Shown here: positions 33,943 to 42,549 of the stretch, piece by piece
Layout of the letters: every line of letters begins with the position of its first letter
How positions within the stretch are numbered: the first letter of the stretch is position 1
Origin: Oscillospiraceae bacterium
GTDB lineage: Bacteria > Bacillota > Clostridia > Oscillospirales > Oscillospiraceae
Reading direction: 5' to 3'
DNA: 64,000 bases
Assembly (NCBI GenBank): GCA_009777775.1
Contig: WRLE01000010.1
Span: forward strand, 1 to 64,000
Position numbers and translations under genes: made by a program
Notes under the pieces: generated by a model
Told to the model about the DNA's origin: nothing
What the model saw: the letters and a program-made list of their open reading frames with translations, nothing else
The model's database searches: none

Positions 33943-35007
33943 TTATCTCTTCAGATTAACCAGCTCTTCGAGCATGGTATCTGATACTGTGATTATTCTA
34001 GAGTTTGCTTGAAATCCCCTTTGGGTTACTATCATGTCTGTAAACTCAGTTGCCAAGTCCACATTTGACATTTCCAGACCGCCGCCTTCCACCGTGCCAG
34101 CTCCATTCATATAAGCTTCGCCGATTTCCACCTTACCAGATGCGCTGGTCTCCCTATAAAGGCTATTTCCTGCTTTTTCCAGTCCGCCTGGGTTGGAGAA
34201 CATGGCAACGGAGAGTTTTGCAATGGTGTGTTTCGCGTTATTTGCGATTACTGTCACTTCACCATTTTTACCCACAGTAAAGCCCACTAGGGAGTTGTAT
34301 TCCGTTATATCCACTTCCGTTGCTGTGGGGTCTGTTGGGTCCATTGCTGGGTCGAAGTCTTGGTTGTATGCTCTCAACTGGATTCTTTGGGGAGTGGTAC
34401 TGACATATTCATCATCACCAGTTTTGCCATTGGGAGGGGTAAGACCAAGGTCATCATATGTGGCATTTCTTACTTGCCAGAACCAGATGTCTTCTCCATC
34501 TTCGTCCAAAATTGGTGTAAGACCATCATCTTCAAAGGCTTGCTTATATTCGTACCATGGTACTGAGGCAAAGCCCAGCACATAATATCCATCCGTTGTC
34601 GTCAGATAGCCCAAGTCGTCCAGCTTGAAGTTACCTGCTCTGGTGTAATAATAGCCTTCTTGTCCAGGCTGTGCTCCACCAGGAGCTTCAATGATAAAGA
34701 AGCCGTCTCCACCAATCATCATATCAAAGGGGTTGTCTGTACGTTGGAAGGGAGCAGGAGTATGCATCACATCGATAGATGAGAGCTTGATTCCCAAACC
34801 GATTTGCATGGGATTTGTTCCACCCACGCCCAATTGGGGAGCACCAGCTGTGCCACCTGCCGCCGTTTGGCTGAATATATCTTGGAATATAACGCGGCTG
34901 GTTTTGTATCCTGCTGTATTCACGTTGGCAATATTATTGCCTATAACGTCCATTCTTGTTTGGTGATTTCTCAATCCGGAGATTCCGGAATAGAGTGATC
35001 GCATCAT
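33943..35007 (-). CDS. flgE: Flagellar hook protein FlgE
   Basis: A 354-residue rod/hook family protein. The N-terminal MRSLYSGISGLRNHQTRMDVIGNNIANVNTAGYK region and the C-terminal SNVDLATEFTDMIVTQRGFQANSRIITVSD are the coiled hook domains. Its position just after flgD marks it as the hook protein rather than a distal rod protein. GGAGG precedes the ATG. Confidence 0.93.
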   Translation of the reverse strand: MMRSLYSGISGLRNHQTRMDVIGNNIANVNTAGYKTSRVIFQDIFSQTAAGGTAGAPQLGVGGTNPMQIGLGIKLSSIDVMHTPAPFQRTDNPFDMMIGGDGFFIIEAPGGAQPGQEGYYYTRAGNFKLDDLGYLTTTDGYYVLGFASVPWYEYKQAFEDDGLTPILDEDGEDIWFWQVRNATYDDLGLTPPNGKTGDDEYVSTTPQRIQLRAYNQDFDPAMDPTDPTATEVDITEYNSLVGFTVGKNGEVTVIANNAKHTIAKLSVAMFSNPGGLEKAGNSLYRETSASGKVEIGEAYMNGAGTVEGGGLEMSNVDLATEFTDMIVTQRGFQANSRIITVSDTMLEELVNLKR

Positions 35008-35128
35008 AATGCGGTTCCTCCTGTATTTGAATACTTAAAATGTATAACTATTATTCGTTTTATGCTACCAAATAACTCTATGTCTGTAAGCTGCTTGCTC
35101 TTTGTGGCTGCGTGGTAAACAATGTGAT

Positions 35129-36244
35129 TTATCCTTCTTCATCAGAGCCTATACCAGCAACCGGGTCGGAATTGGTATTGCTTTCCCCACCAGAGTCTGT
35201 TACTGGGTCGGTATCCGTGACTCCATCGCCACCTAAGCCTGCTGTTGGGTCGGTATCATCACCGTCATCCCCATCTAAGCCAACTACTAGGTCGGTATCG
35301 TTGTCTCCATCCCCACCCACGCCAGTCACTGGGTCGGTATCGTTGTCTCCATCTCCACCTAAACCTGTCACAGGGTCGGTATCATTGTCTCCGTCCCCAC
35401 CTAAGCCTGTTACTGGGTCGGTATCGTTGTCGTCGTCTCCACCTAAGCCTGTTACCGGGTCGGTATCGTCATCGCCATCTCCACCTAAGCCTTCTACTAG
35501 ATCTAAATCATCATCGTCATCTCCATCAATGGGAGCTGGAGTTTCTTCTGTGGAAGCTGCTGTTGGAGCCATGCGGATGTCATATATGCTACCGACTGGA
35601 ACTAATCTCAATTCTTCATTCCCCTCATCGATATATGCATACATTTGACCATTATTCACCACAACTCCTGTGACGATTCCTTGCACCGTGTTGGTTCCCA
35701 CCTGGGCTACCACACTGCGCCCTATGAGGCTATTGGATGTTTGTATCAGCATATCAGGCGTTGTTAATCCATCTGTATCGAAGACTTCCAAAATAACCGA
35801 TATTGGAACACCAAAGTCATAACCTTCTATCATGGCATATGTGAGTCCATCCCTTGTGTAGATGCTCTCAACAATTCCATAATACTCTATAAGGTTGTCT
35901 CCGCTATATTGCTCGCCGTAAACCAGCTTTCCAATCAAGCTATAGGATTGTGTCAGGAGCATAGCAGATAGTGTTGTGTTGGTGTTTTGCATTTGTTCCA
36001 GAGAAGCAAACTGTGCTAATTGGGATGCAAATTCTGTCTCCGAAGCTGGATCCAGTGGGTTTTGATAACGTAGCTGAGTTGCCAGCAATAGGAGAAATTC
36101 GTGTTTACCCATTGTGCCGCCAACATTTCGGGTTTGTCCATTAACAGCATTGCTGGGATAACTCGCTTCCCTTGCCAGCTGCGCTTCAAGGGATTGTTGT
36201 CTCCCTGTCTCTATTGACTTTTCTACTGCGCTGGGTATTGACAT
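35129..36244 (-). CDS. flgD: Flagellar hook-capping protein FlgD with acidic repeat tail
   Basis: A 371-residue scaffold needed for hook assembly. Residues about 40-100 hold the FlgD N-terminal core (GKHEFLLLLATQLRYQNPLDP ... EFASQLAQFASLEQM); the middle is the usual beta domain to about 225. From about 241 to the end follow nine copies of a 14-residue unit close to DNDTDPVTGLGGDG, very rich in Asp and Gly. FlgD normally ends without such a tail. The repeats are also 42-bp tandem repeats in DNA. They resemble calcium-binding Asp-rich loops; binding is inference. Confidence 0.93.
   Translation of the reverse strand: MSIPSAVEKSIETGRQQSLEAQLAREASYPSNAVNGQTRNVGGTMGKHEFLLLLATQLRYQNPLDPASETEFASQLAQFASLEQMQNTNTTLSAMLLTQSYSLIGKLVYGEQYSGDNLIEYYGIVESIYTRDGLTYAMIEGYDFGVPISVILEVFDTDGLTTPDMLIQTSNSLIGRSVVAQVGTNTVQGIVTGVVVNNGQMYAYIDEGNEELRLVPVGSIYDIRMAPTAASTEETPAPIDGDDDDDLDLVEGLGGDGDDDTDPVTGLGGDDDNDTDPVTGLGGDGDNDTDPVTGLGGDGDNDTDPVTGVGGDGDNDTDLVVGLDGDDGDDTDPTAGLGGDGVTDTDPVTDSGGESNTNSDPVAGIGSDEEG
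35140..35520. repeat. 42-bp tandem repeats in flgD
   Basis: About nine degenerate 42-bp units encode the 14-residue acidic repeats of FlgD; the inner ones are most alike. The copy number is expected to vary between strains. Confidence 0.85.
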
Positions 36245-36263
36245 CTTTTGTCTCCTTCAAAGC

Positions 36264-37580
36264 TTAGGCTCTATATTCCACAGAACTGATGTCTTCATCT
36301 AGGTAATATTCAAGAGAATCATCAGATAGAGCGGTAGCAAATGATATTTTATCTTCGACTGAGTCCACAGAATATGTTCTTCGTGGATTTGTATCTGGCT
36401 GTGCTTGGTTGTTGTTTTGAGGATTTTGGTAATCGCCATTATCGATGCCGGTATATGCTACTTCTACTTCTACAATTTCGAAGCCTTTTGTTTGGAGAGA
36501 TTCGATTAGAGCATTTATTTGCCCATTAATCATGTTTCTCACATCTCCATCTGCTGCACTGATTTTCAAATGCAATCCACTAGCATCCATTGCGATTTCC
36601 AACGCCACTTTTCCCAAAAATTCAGGTTTTAGTTGTATTGTCATTGCGTTTTGGTTCTCTGTGTGCATTTCCTCTACACGGTAAACCATCTCATCGATAA
36701 GGTTTTCCCTTTCGATTGGAACATCAGCAGCTCTAATCATTTGCTGATTGCCTTGGTAAGTTTCGATTCCGATATTTCCTGTGATGGATACCGGGTTACT
36801 GCCAGCTAGTTCCGATGTGTTATCCGCAATATTGTTGGATGAATCTTTTTTGTCATCCTTGGAATCGTTTTCCGACTCCTTTGTCTCTTTTGCATCGCTT
36901 ATTGCGATTGCATCATTTCCATTCTCCAAAGGGCCCAGATCCTCGGTTGCTGAGGTTTCGGATATGTTATTCTCATATTCCCGTATCTCTGATGTCCTTA
37001 TTTCCGGCATCCGTGCCGTTACTACCCCTGCCATGCTATCAGTTAGATCAATGTCATAATCGGCATTAGTTTCATCTTGCAACAAAGCCTCCACCACTGA
37101 TGATAGATTCTTCGTTTCCAAACTACCTGCCAAGTCTTCGTTTTCGTTAATAATCCCAGCTGATGCATGAATATTGTTGTCCATATTTTGTGTTGGCATT
37201 TGAGTAAGTATGTCAGTTATTTCGATTTCCATACTCGTTTCAATGCTGGTTTCGAGGGTAGTAGCAGATTCCATTTCTCTTTCGAGAATAAAAATGAGAT
37301 TGTTTTGATATCCCAAAACTCCGCCGAGTGGGTCATCCTCTTTCTTAATGTCTTCTTTTTCCCGTAGAGCTATTGGATTGTCCTGCTCATATGGGGGTGG
37401 CTTACCGATGCCATAAAAACCGCCCATGCCGCTATTTGGCAAAGCAGTTCTCGCTGCATCAAAAACCCTGCTGAAAACTGAAGAGTCCCTATCATACCCC
37501 ACCCTTGGCTGGGGTGTTCCCACTTGTAGACTGGTTCTGGGTACCGTCAATTGGGATAGAATCTCCATGGGTATCTGCAT
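36264..37580 (-). CDS. fliK: Flagellar hook-length control protein FliK
   Basis: A 438-residue protein with a long, low-complexity acidic N-terminal region and the conserved Flg_hook domain near the C-terminus: MTIQLKPEFLGKVALEIAMD followed by a segment with GLHLKISA and INALIESLQTKGF. It measures hook length and switches export specificity. The ATG at 37580 follows GGAGGTG; the upstream ATG at 37610 is less likely. Starts just before flgD. Confidence 0.92.
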   Translation of the reverse strand: MQIPMEILSQLTVPRTSLQVGTPQPRVGYDRDSSVFSRVFDAARTALPNSGMGGFYGIGKPPPYEQDNPIALREKEDIKKEDDPLGGVLGYQNNLIFILEREMESATTLETSIETSMEIEITDILTQMPTQNMDNNIHASAGIINENEDLAGSLETKNLSSVVEALLQDETNADYDIDLTDSMAGVVTARMPEIRTSEIREYENNISETSATEDLGPLENGNDAIAISDAKETKESENDSKDDKKDSSNNIADNTSELAGSNPVSITGNIGIETYQGNQQMIRAADVPIERENLIDEMVYRVEEMHTENQNAMTIQLKPEFLGKVALEIAMDASGLHLKISAADGDVRNMINGQINALIESLQTKGFEIVEVEVAYTGIDNGDYQNPQNNNQAQPDTNPRRTYSVDSVEDKISFATALSDDSLEYYLDEDISSVEYRA

Positions 37581-37737
37581 CTTTTCACCTCCTGTATCTT
37601 TTATCGACATCTTTGCGTCTAATATTAGTAAATCAGATGAAAAAATAGAATTTAAAAAGCAATATTAATACAAGTCAACGCAGGTCGCAGCATCATTACG
37701 ATACACTAATATTATGCTGATAACTTGATACCCCTTC

Positions 37738-37767
37738 GTAGGGCGCGGCATCCTTGACGCGCCCTAC
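37738..37767. repeat. REP-like palindrome, GTAGGGCGCG family
   Basis: A perfect 10-bp stem GTAGGGCGCG / CGCGCCCTAC with a 10-nt loop, between fliK and the MotE-like gene. Confidence 0.85.
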
Positions 37768-37786
37768 AAATAGGTTTTCATTGCGG

Positions 37787-37828
37787 TGTTATAAAATAAA
37801 AGCGGCGATGTTTTATCGACATCACCGC
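37787..37828 (-). terminator. Terminator after the MotE-like gene
   Basis: On the minus strand a 10-bp stem (GCGGTGATGT with ACATCGCCGC, one mismatch) is followed by TTTTATTTTATAAC. It lies inside the flagellar run, after fliF to motE and before fliK. Confidence 0.65.
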
Positions 37829-37851
37829 GGATTTGCTTTGTACTTTTTATT

Positions 37852-38586
37852 TCAGTTATATAAGAGTATGCTGGTTATATGCGCTGCAAATTCTGGCTCC
37901 ATTACAGCTAGAATCGCAGCAGCGTTGCGCTCTGACATATAAAACAAAATTGCCGCCACATCCTCTGCTTTATCGAGTTCCACCAGTATTGCAGCCGCTG
38001 ACTCTGGAGTCATTTGCGAATATGACCTGCTCAGAGAAACCATATCAGAAAGATCCTGTTCACTCATTCGTCTGCGATATAGGGGTGTGGCTCGTTCTTC
38101 CCGCTCCGCCAAGTCTGCTTGCCTACGATCTAGCTCGGTGGCTCGTCTATCAGCCTGTAATTCTCTATTTGAAATAATCCTTTCCTTTTCAGCAAAGGCC
38201 TCTTCTTTTTCCTTCAGCTCAGCTTCCCTTGCATCTAAACGATAACCCCTTGTCCTCACATTGGGATCTAGCAAAAGCACCGCATCAATGAGCATATCCC
38301 TCGTACCCAACCAATTGAAATATACTTCTTCTGCAACAAAGCCACCAACAAGAAGAACAAGCAAAATTATTAAAATAACTTTGAGTTTTCCGCCTCTTTT
38401 CTTTATACCCAAAGCCTTTCGCTCTTTCCTGGACATCTTCACTTTCGGTTCTCTTTGAGTTCTCTCCGCTCTGCTTGCCCGAGGTGCTCTTTGCGACCTT
38501 TGTCTAGGAGTACTTTCTTGTGAATTTTGCTCAGCTTCTTCCTCCGAAGTCAAGTCCTCAAAATCTTCCTTAGTTCTCTCCGCCAT
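37852..38586 (-). CDS. MotE/YlxF-like flagellar protein with MgtE-N-type domain
   Basis: About 244 residues: a basic and acidic N-terminus, one transmembrane segment (KVILIILLVLLVGGFVAEEV), a long coiled coil rich in Glu/Arg/Lys (about 120-185) and a C-terminal MgtE intracellular N-like region (MTPESAAAILVELDKAEDVAAILFYMSERNAAAIL). This is the layout of YlxF of Bacillus and of MotE, a chaperone for MotC. Between fliJ and fliK as in B. subtilis (ylxF). Confidence 0.85.
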   Translation of the reverse strand: MAERTKEDFEDLTSEEEAEQNSQESTPRQRSQRAPRASRAERTQREPKVKMSRKERKALGIKKRGGKLKVILIILLVLLVGGFVAEEVYFNWLGTRDMLIDAVLLLDPNVRTRGYRLDAREAELKEKEEAFAEKERIISNRELQADRRATELDRRQADLAEREERATPLYRRRMSEQDLSDMVSLSRSYSQMTPESAAAILVELDKAEDVAAILFYMSERNAAAILAVMEPEFAAHITSILLYN

Positions 38587-38615
38587 ATATATCACCAAAC
38601 CTTTCGGTTAATTAA

Positions 38616-39062
38616 TCATTCATTACTAATTGTATTATATGATACCAAATCGCCCATTTCTTTTTCTTCTTCTAGTTGGACTTCCTTTAGGTATTCGTAG
38701 TATTGCTCTGCTCTTAGCTTTTCGTAGGTTTTTATTTCTTTCATGGTGCCAATGAGTCTTTCTTGGCATTGGGCGACATATTCTTCTGCGGCGATAATGC
38801 GCTCCCTTAGTTCCAGTAGAGCATCCCGCAAATATCGAAAATACGCATCATGTTCCTCCAAGGCTTTGGGTATGTTTTTGTTTTCCCTCAGCGCACGCTC
38901 CAAAGACCTCTCATTTTCAGCATATGCCTCCAGAAGCCGCTGTTCCTCGTCTAAAAGCTCAGAAAGAGCGTTTTGAGCAATCTTTAATTCTGCTTTTTGG
39001 GTTTTTTCAACCGTCAGTTTGTAGTTGTATAAAGCCTGTAGTGTAAAAACAAATTTTTTCAT
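38616..39062 (-). CDS. fliJ: Flagellar export protein FliJ
   Basis: A 148-residue, almost wholly alpha-helical coiled-coil protein starting MKKFVFTLQALYNYKLTVEKT, as is usual for FliJ. It links the FliI ATPase to the export gate FlhA. The ATG at 39062 has AGGA about 9 bp upstream. It is separated from fliI by 317 bp of repeats, where normally there is little or no space. Confidence 0.88.
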   Translation of the reverse strand: MKKFVFTLQALYNYKLTVEKTQKAELKIAQNALSELLDEEQRLLEAYAENERSLERALRENKNIPKALEEHDAYFRYLRDALLELRERIIAAEEYVAQCQERLIGTMKEIKTYEKLRAEQYYEYLKEVQLEEEKEMGDLVSYNTISNE

Positions 39063-39379
39063 TATTGTTTTCCTGTTAGGGCGAATTGCCAATCACCCTT
39101 ACCCGGTGTCCTTGATGCTTCGCCTGTGGTGCGGTGGATGCCTTGCGGCGCGTCAGGGATGCCGCGCCCTACGAATGTGTTGGGATATTTACGAATGCCC
39201 CAACCAGGTGTCCTTGATGCTTCGCCTGTGGTGCGGTGGATGCCTTGCGGCGCGTCAGGGATGCCGCGCCCTACGAATGTGTTGGGATATTTACGAAATA
39301 CAGGTTATAGCCGAATTTTATTCCTAATTCCTAATTCCTAACTCCTAACTCCTAATTCCTAACTCCTAATTCCTAACTC
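39063..39379. other. Repeat-filled spacer between fliI and fliJ
   Basis: No gene is seen. The 317 bp hold a GGGCGAAT-type palindrome (39079-39098), a 102-bp-period tandem duplication and an array of heptamers up to the fliI stop codon. Confidence 0.85.
39105..39297. repeat. Tandem duplication, 91-bp unit with 102-bp period
   Basis: 39105-39195 and 39207-39297 are identical over 91 bp. Each copy contains a GTAGGGCGCG-family palindrome (39147-39172 and 39249-39274). Confidence 0.95.
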
Positions 39380-39383
39380 CTAA
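39321..39383. repeat. TTCCTAA heptamer array, nine units
   Basis: Nine tandem heptamers alternating TTCCTAA and CTCCTAA, running into the stop codon of fliI. Confidence 0.95.
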
Positions 39384-40696
39384 CTATTAACGATGTCCAT
39401 TAGCATTTGGATTATTTCATCGAAGGTGTAGCTTTCTGCTACGGCTTGTTTTAGGAAACTTTGAATAATTGGATGAAGCTGGACTGCTCTGTCGATTTCT
39501 GGGTTGGCTCCTTGTTTGTATGCACCAATATTTATTAAATCCTCGGCTTCTCTATATACAGCGACTAAATTTTTAATAGCTCCAAAAGCAGCATGGTGCT
39601 CTGGAGTAACGATGTCTGGCATTAGTCGGCTTACACTGGCTAATATATCAATTGGAGGATAATGATTACTATTTGCTATGGATCGTGACAAGACAATATG
39701 ACCGTCCAGTATTCCCCTCACGGTATCAGATATGGGTTCGTTCAGGTCATCGCCTTCCACAAGAACTGTGTAAAGCCCTGTAATCGAACCTTTATCAGAC
39801 ATTCCTGAGCGTTCCAAAAGCTTGGGTAATAACGAATACACAGATGGTGGATATCCTCTGGAAACAGGCGGCTCACCTGCAGCCATTCCAATTTCCCTTT
39901 GTGCCATGGCAAAACGAGTTAGAGAATCCATAAGCAACAATACCTTGAATCCGCAATCTCTAAAGTATTCCGCAATTGCCGTCCCAGTCATGGCGCATTT
40001 CAAACGTAAAAGAGCAGGCTGATCTGATGTGGCAATAACCAATACGGACTTTTTCAAACCATCTTCGCCCAAATCTCTTTCGACGAAATCCTTCACTTCA
40101 CGTCCACGTTCACCCACCAGAACTATGACATTCACATCTGCAACGGCGTATCTGGCAATCATTCCCAAGAGAGTACTTTTGCCAACGCCAGATCCGGAGA
40201 ATATACCTAAACGCTGCCCTCTCCCAACAGTGAGCATACTGTCGATGGATTTTATCCCCAAGGGAAGAACTTCGCTGATTCTCTCCCTTGTCAAAGGATT
40301 TGGTGGAGCGCTCTCCGCAGGATACCAGGCTTCAGGTTCTGGCATGGGCAAGTCATCAAAGGGATAGCCCAATGCATCCAGTATCCTACCTGTGAGTTTC
40401 CTGCTGACAGGCACCCTCAATGCTCTACCCGTATAAACCACATAACTGCCCAAGCCCACGCCTTCCAGGTTGCCAAAGGGCATGAGCAATGTTCTTCCTT
40501 CACGAAAACCCACAATTTCCGAACGGACATATCTTTCACCATCCAAGGTGAACAAGTTGCAAATATCGCCAATCCTAGACGGAGGTCCCGAAGCCTCCAC
40601 CGCCAAACCAACAATCTTAGTAACCCGCCCAGCACGTTCAAGGGATTCCACCTGCTTTAAGGCAATATGGTATTTTTTAAACTCTATATTAGACAT
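39380..40696 (-). CDS. fliI: Flagellum-specific ATPase FliI
   Basis: A 438-residue F1-beta-like ATPase that drives export of flagellar subunits. Walker A GIFSGSGVGKSTLL, the VIVLVGERGREV segment, Walker B VLLLMDSLTRFAMAQREIG and the arginine-finger region ISRGYPPSVYSLLPKL-like (here PVSRGYPPSVYSLLPKLLERSG) are intact. fliH is upstream by 29 bp and fliJ downstream after the repeat spacer. Confidence 0.96.
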   Translation of the reverse strand: MSNIEFKKYHIALKQVESLERAGRVTKIVGLAVEASGPPSRIGDICNLFTLDGERYVRSEIVGFREGRTLLMPFGNLEGVGLGSYVVYTGRALRVPVSRKLTGRILDALGYPFDDLPMPEPEAWYPAESAPPNPLTRERISEVLPLGIKSIDSMLTVGRGQRLGIFSGSGVGKSTLLGMIARYAVADVNVIVLVGERGREVKDFVERDLGEDGLKKSVLVIATSDQPALLRLKCAMTGTAIAEYFRDCGFKVLLLMDSLTRFAMAQREIGMAAGEPPVSRGYPPSVYSLLPKLLERSGMSDKGSITGLYTVLVEGDDLNEPISDTVRGILDGHIVLSRSIANSNHYPPIDILASVSRLMPDIVTPEHHAAFGAIKNLVAVYREAEDLINIGAYKQGANPEIDRAVQLHPIIQSFLKQAVAESYTFDEIIQMLMDIVNS

Positions 40697-40725
40697 GAAA
40701 ATCCTCTACTGAATTAATAATTAAT

Positions 40726-41490
40726 TCATTCGTCCGCCCTGTTGAAGGCTATTCTTATGTATTTCAGTTGGGTTTCTATACTGGCGTTTACTGTTTCGTC
40801 TTCGGTGTCTATGACCACATCGTATTCGCTGAGAGATGCATCTCTCAAAATGGATGCAGTGACGCTGACTCCTTTGTCAAGCTCAAAATAAGCAGTTCCA
40901 GATGAGAAAAACCGCTCAAACTCACTGGGACTGACCCTGATTATGATTTTTCCTTCAGGAGCCATTTGACGAAGTGCATTGCGAATAAGACCCTCAAAAA
41001 CACCACCCACCGATTCCTCAGCCGGATTAAATATTTTTCGCACTATCTCCAATGTTAAAGAGACAACTTCCTCTTCTAAACCATCGTAAGTTGCCTTTCT
41101 TTCAGCATATAGCTCTTCTATAACTCGCTTTACCATTTCATCGCCTTGCTGGATTTTTTCTTCATACATGGAAGCATACTTTTCTTCAGCAACCCGCTTC
41201 CCCTCGCTGGCACCTTCAGCATAGCTTTCTTCCCACGCATTGCGGCGTTCGTCTTCAAGCCGCTCCTTTGCAGACAATATTATGGCAGCAGCTTCATTGC
41301 GAGCATTTTCCAAAATCGTATCCGCTTCTTCTTGGGCTTTGGCAAGCACCGCCTCTTCCATTTCCTTGAAGTTTGGAGCAGCCGTCGCAATAGGGGTTTG
41401 TCCCTGGGCGCCGGCTGTTGTTTCCTCTCCGTCAACTTGAATGGAACGCGCGCTGGCAAGGTTGACTAGATTCCTGTCGATTCTAAACAA
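40726..41490 (-). CDS. fliH: Flagellar assembly protein FliH
   Basis: A 254-residue regulator of FliI. A long helical middle, rich in Ala, Glu and Arg (about 45-140), leads to the C-terminal FliH domain (FEGLIRNALRQM ... IIIRVSPSEFERF ... SLSEYDVVIDTEDETVNASIETQL), similar to the V/F-type stator E/b-delta fusion. Overlaps the end of fliG by 8 bp. Confidence 0.92.
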   Translation of the reverse strand: MFRIDRNLVNLASARSIQVDGEETTAGAQGQTPIATAAPNFKEMEEAVLAKAQEEADTILENARNEAAAIILSAKERLEDERRNAWEESYAEGASEGKRVAEEKYASMYEEKIQQGDEMVKRVIEELYAERKATYDGLEEEVVSLTLEIVRKIFNPAEESVGGVFEGLIRNALRQMAPEGKIIIRVSPSEFERFFSSGTAYFELDKGVSVTASILRDASLSEYDVVIDTEDETVNASIETQLKYIRIAFNRADE

Positions 41491-42496
41491 TCAAATCATC
41501 TCCTTCGCCGCGGGCAATAATAATTTCGCCATCATCTTCCAGTTTCCGTATAACATTGACAATGCGTTGTTGGGCTTCTTCCACATCGCGCACCCGCACG
41601 GGTCCCATGACTTCCATATCGTCCTTTATCATATCTTGCAGACGTTTGGATATATTGTTGAAAATTGTCTTTGTAACATCATCAGTTGCCATTTTAAGTG
41701 CAACGGCAAGGTCGGTATTGTTGATTTCTCGAAGTACACGCTGGACTGTGACATTGTTGAGTTTTGCAATGTCTTCGAAAACAAAGAGGCGTTTTCTGAT
41801 TTCATCTGCAAGCTCGCTATCGCTCACATCGAGACTCTCTAGTATGTTTTTCTCCGAAGACCTATCAAGGGCATTAATAATTTCCACAATTGCATCAATA
41901 CCACCAACGATAATATTATCTGTGTATCCCATGGATGTAACTTTTCGTTCTAGTATCCTTTCAGCTTCTTTAACATACTCCGCTGAGGAACTACCCATCT
42001 TCGATATGCGGCTGATAATTTCCGTCTGCCTATCTGTGGGTAGGGAGGCAATTATTTGAGCCGATTGTCTGGGTTCGATATATGATAGGACTAGGGCGAT
42101 GATTTGCGGATGCTCATTATGTATGACATTCAATATCTGGTTTGAATCAACCCGTCTTATGAAATCAAAGGGGCGTACTTGGAGGGAAGATGATAGTTTC
42201 CTTATCATTTCCTCAGCTCGCTCGGGACCTATCGCCTTTTCCAATATCTCCCGTGCAAAGTCGATGCCACCTTCTGTGATAAACTTCTGGGCAAGGCACA
42301 TTTCATAAAACTCATCGATGATGCCCTCCCTGATTTCAGGGTCAACCCTCCTGGTGGTGGTGATGCTGAGGGTCATATCACTGATTTCTTCTTCGGACAA
42401 ATATTGGTAGAGTGCAGCGGAATACTCTTTGCCAAGGCTTATGAGTAAAATCGCCGCTTTCTCCCTTGCAGATATCATATCGATGGACATAGTCAT
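41483..42496 (-). CDS. fliG: Flagellar motor switch protein FliG
   Basis: A 337-residue torque-generating C-ring protein. The N-terminal AREKAAILLISLGKEYSA, middle EHPQIIALVLSYIEPRQSAQIIASLP and C-terminal domain with charged torque helix (KRLFVFEDIAKLNNVTVQRVLREI) are all present. It lies between fliF and fliH. Confidence 0.96.
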   Translation of the reverse strand: MTMSIDMISAREKAAILLISLGKEYSAALYQYLSEEEISDMTLSITTTRRVDPEIREGIIDEFYEMCLAQKFITEGGIDFAREILEKAIGPERAEEMIRKLSSSLQVRPFDFIRRVDSNQILNVIHNEHPQIIALVLSYIEPRQSAQIIASLPTDRQTEIISRISKMGSSSAEYVKEAERILERKVTSMGYTDNIIVGGIDAIVEIINALDRSSEKNILESLDVSDSELADEIRKRLFVFEDIAKLNNVTVQRVLREINNTDLAVALKMATDDVTKTIFNNISKRLQDMIKDDMEVMGPVRVRDVEEAQQRIVNVIRKLEDDGEIIIARGEGDDLIV

Positions 42497-42549
42497 ATAT
42501 TTTCACCCTTACTCTATGCATTTGTTTATAACATTATACTTCGTTTATA

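Noticed and set aside
35112..35673. Long plus-strand Ser/Pro-rich open frames with repeated units
   Set aside because: They are the reverse reading of the FlgD acidic repeats; the minus-strand frame has the FlgD domain, a start with context and the operon position.
39105..39297. Possible CRISPR-like repeats
   Set aside because: Only two copies, with an 11-bp gap and no spacer series; no cas genes.
39025..39341. Plus-strand open frames with a repeated peptide
   Set aside because: They come only from the tandem 91-bp intergenic duplication and have no ribosome site or homology.
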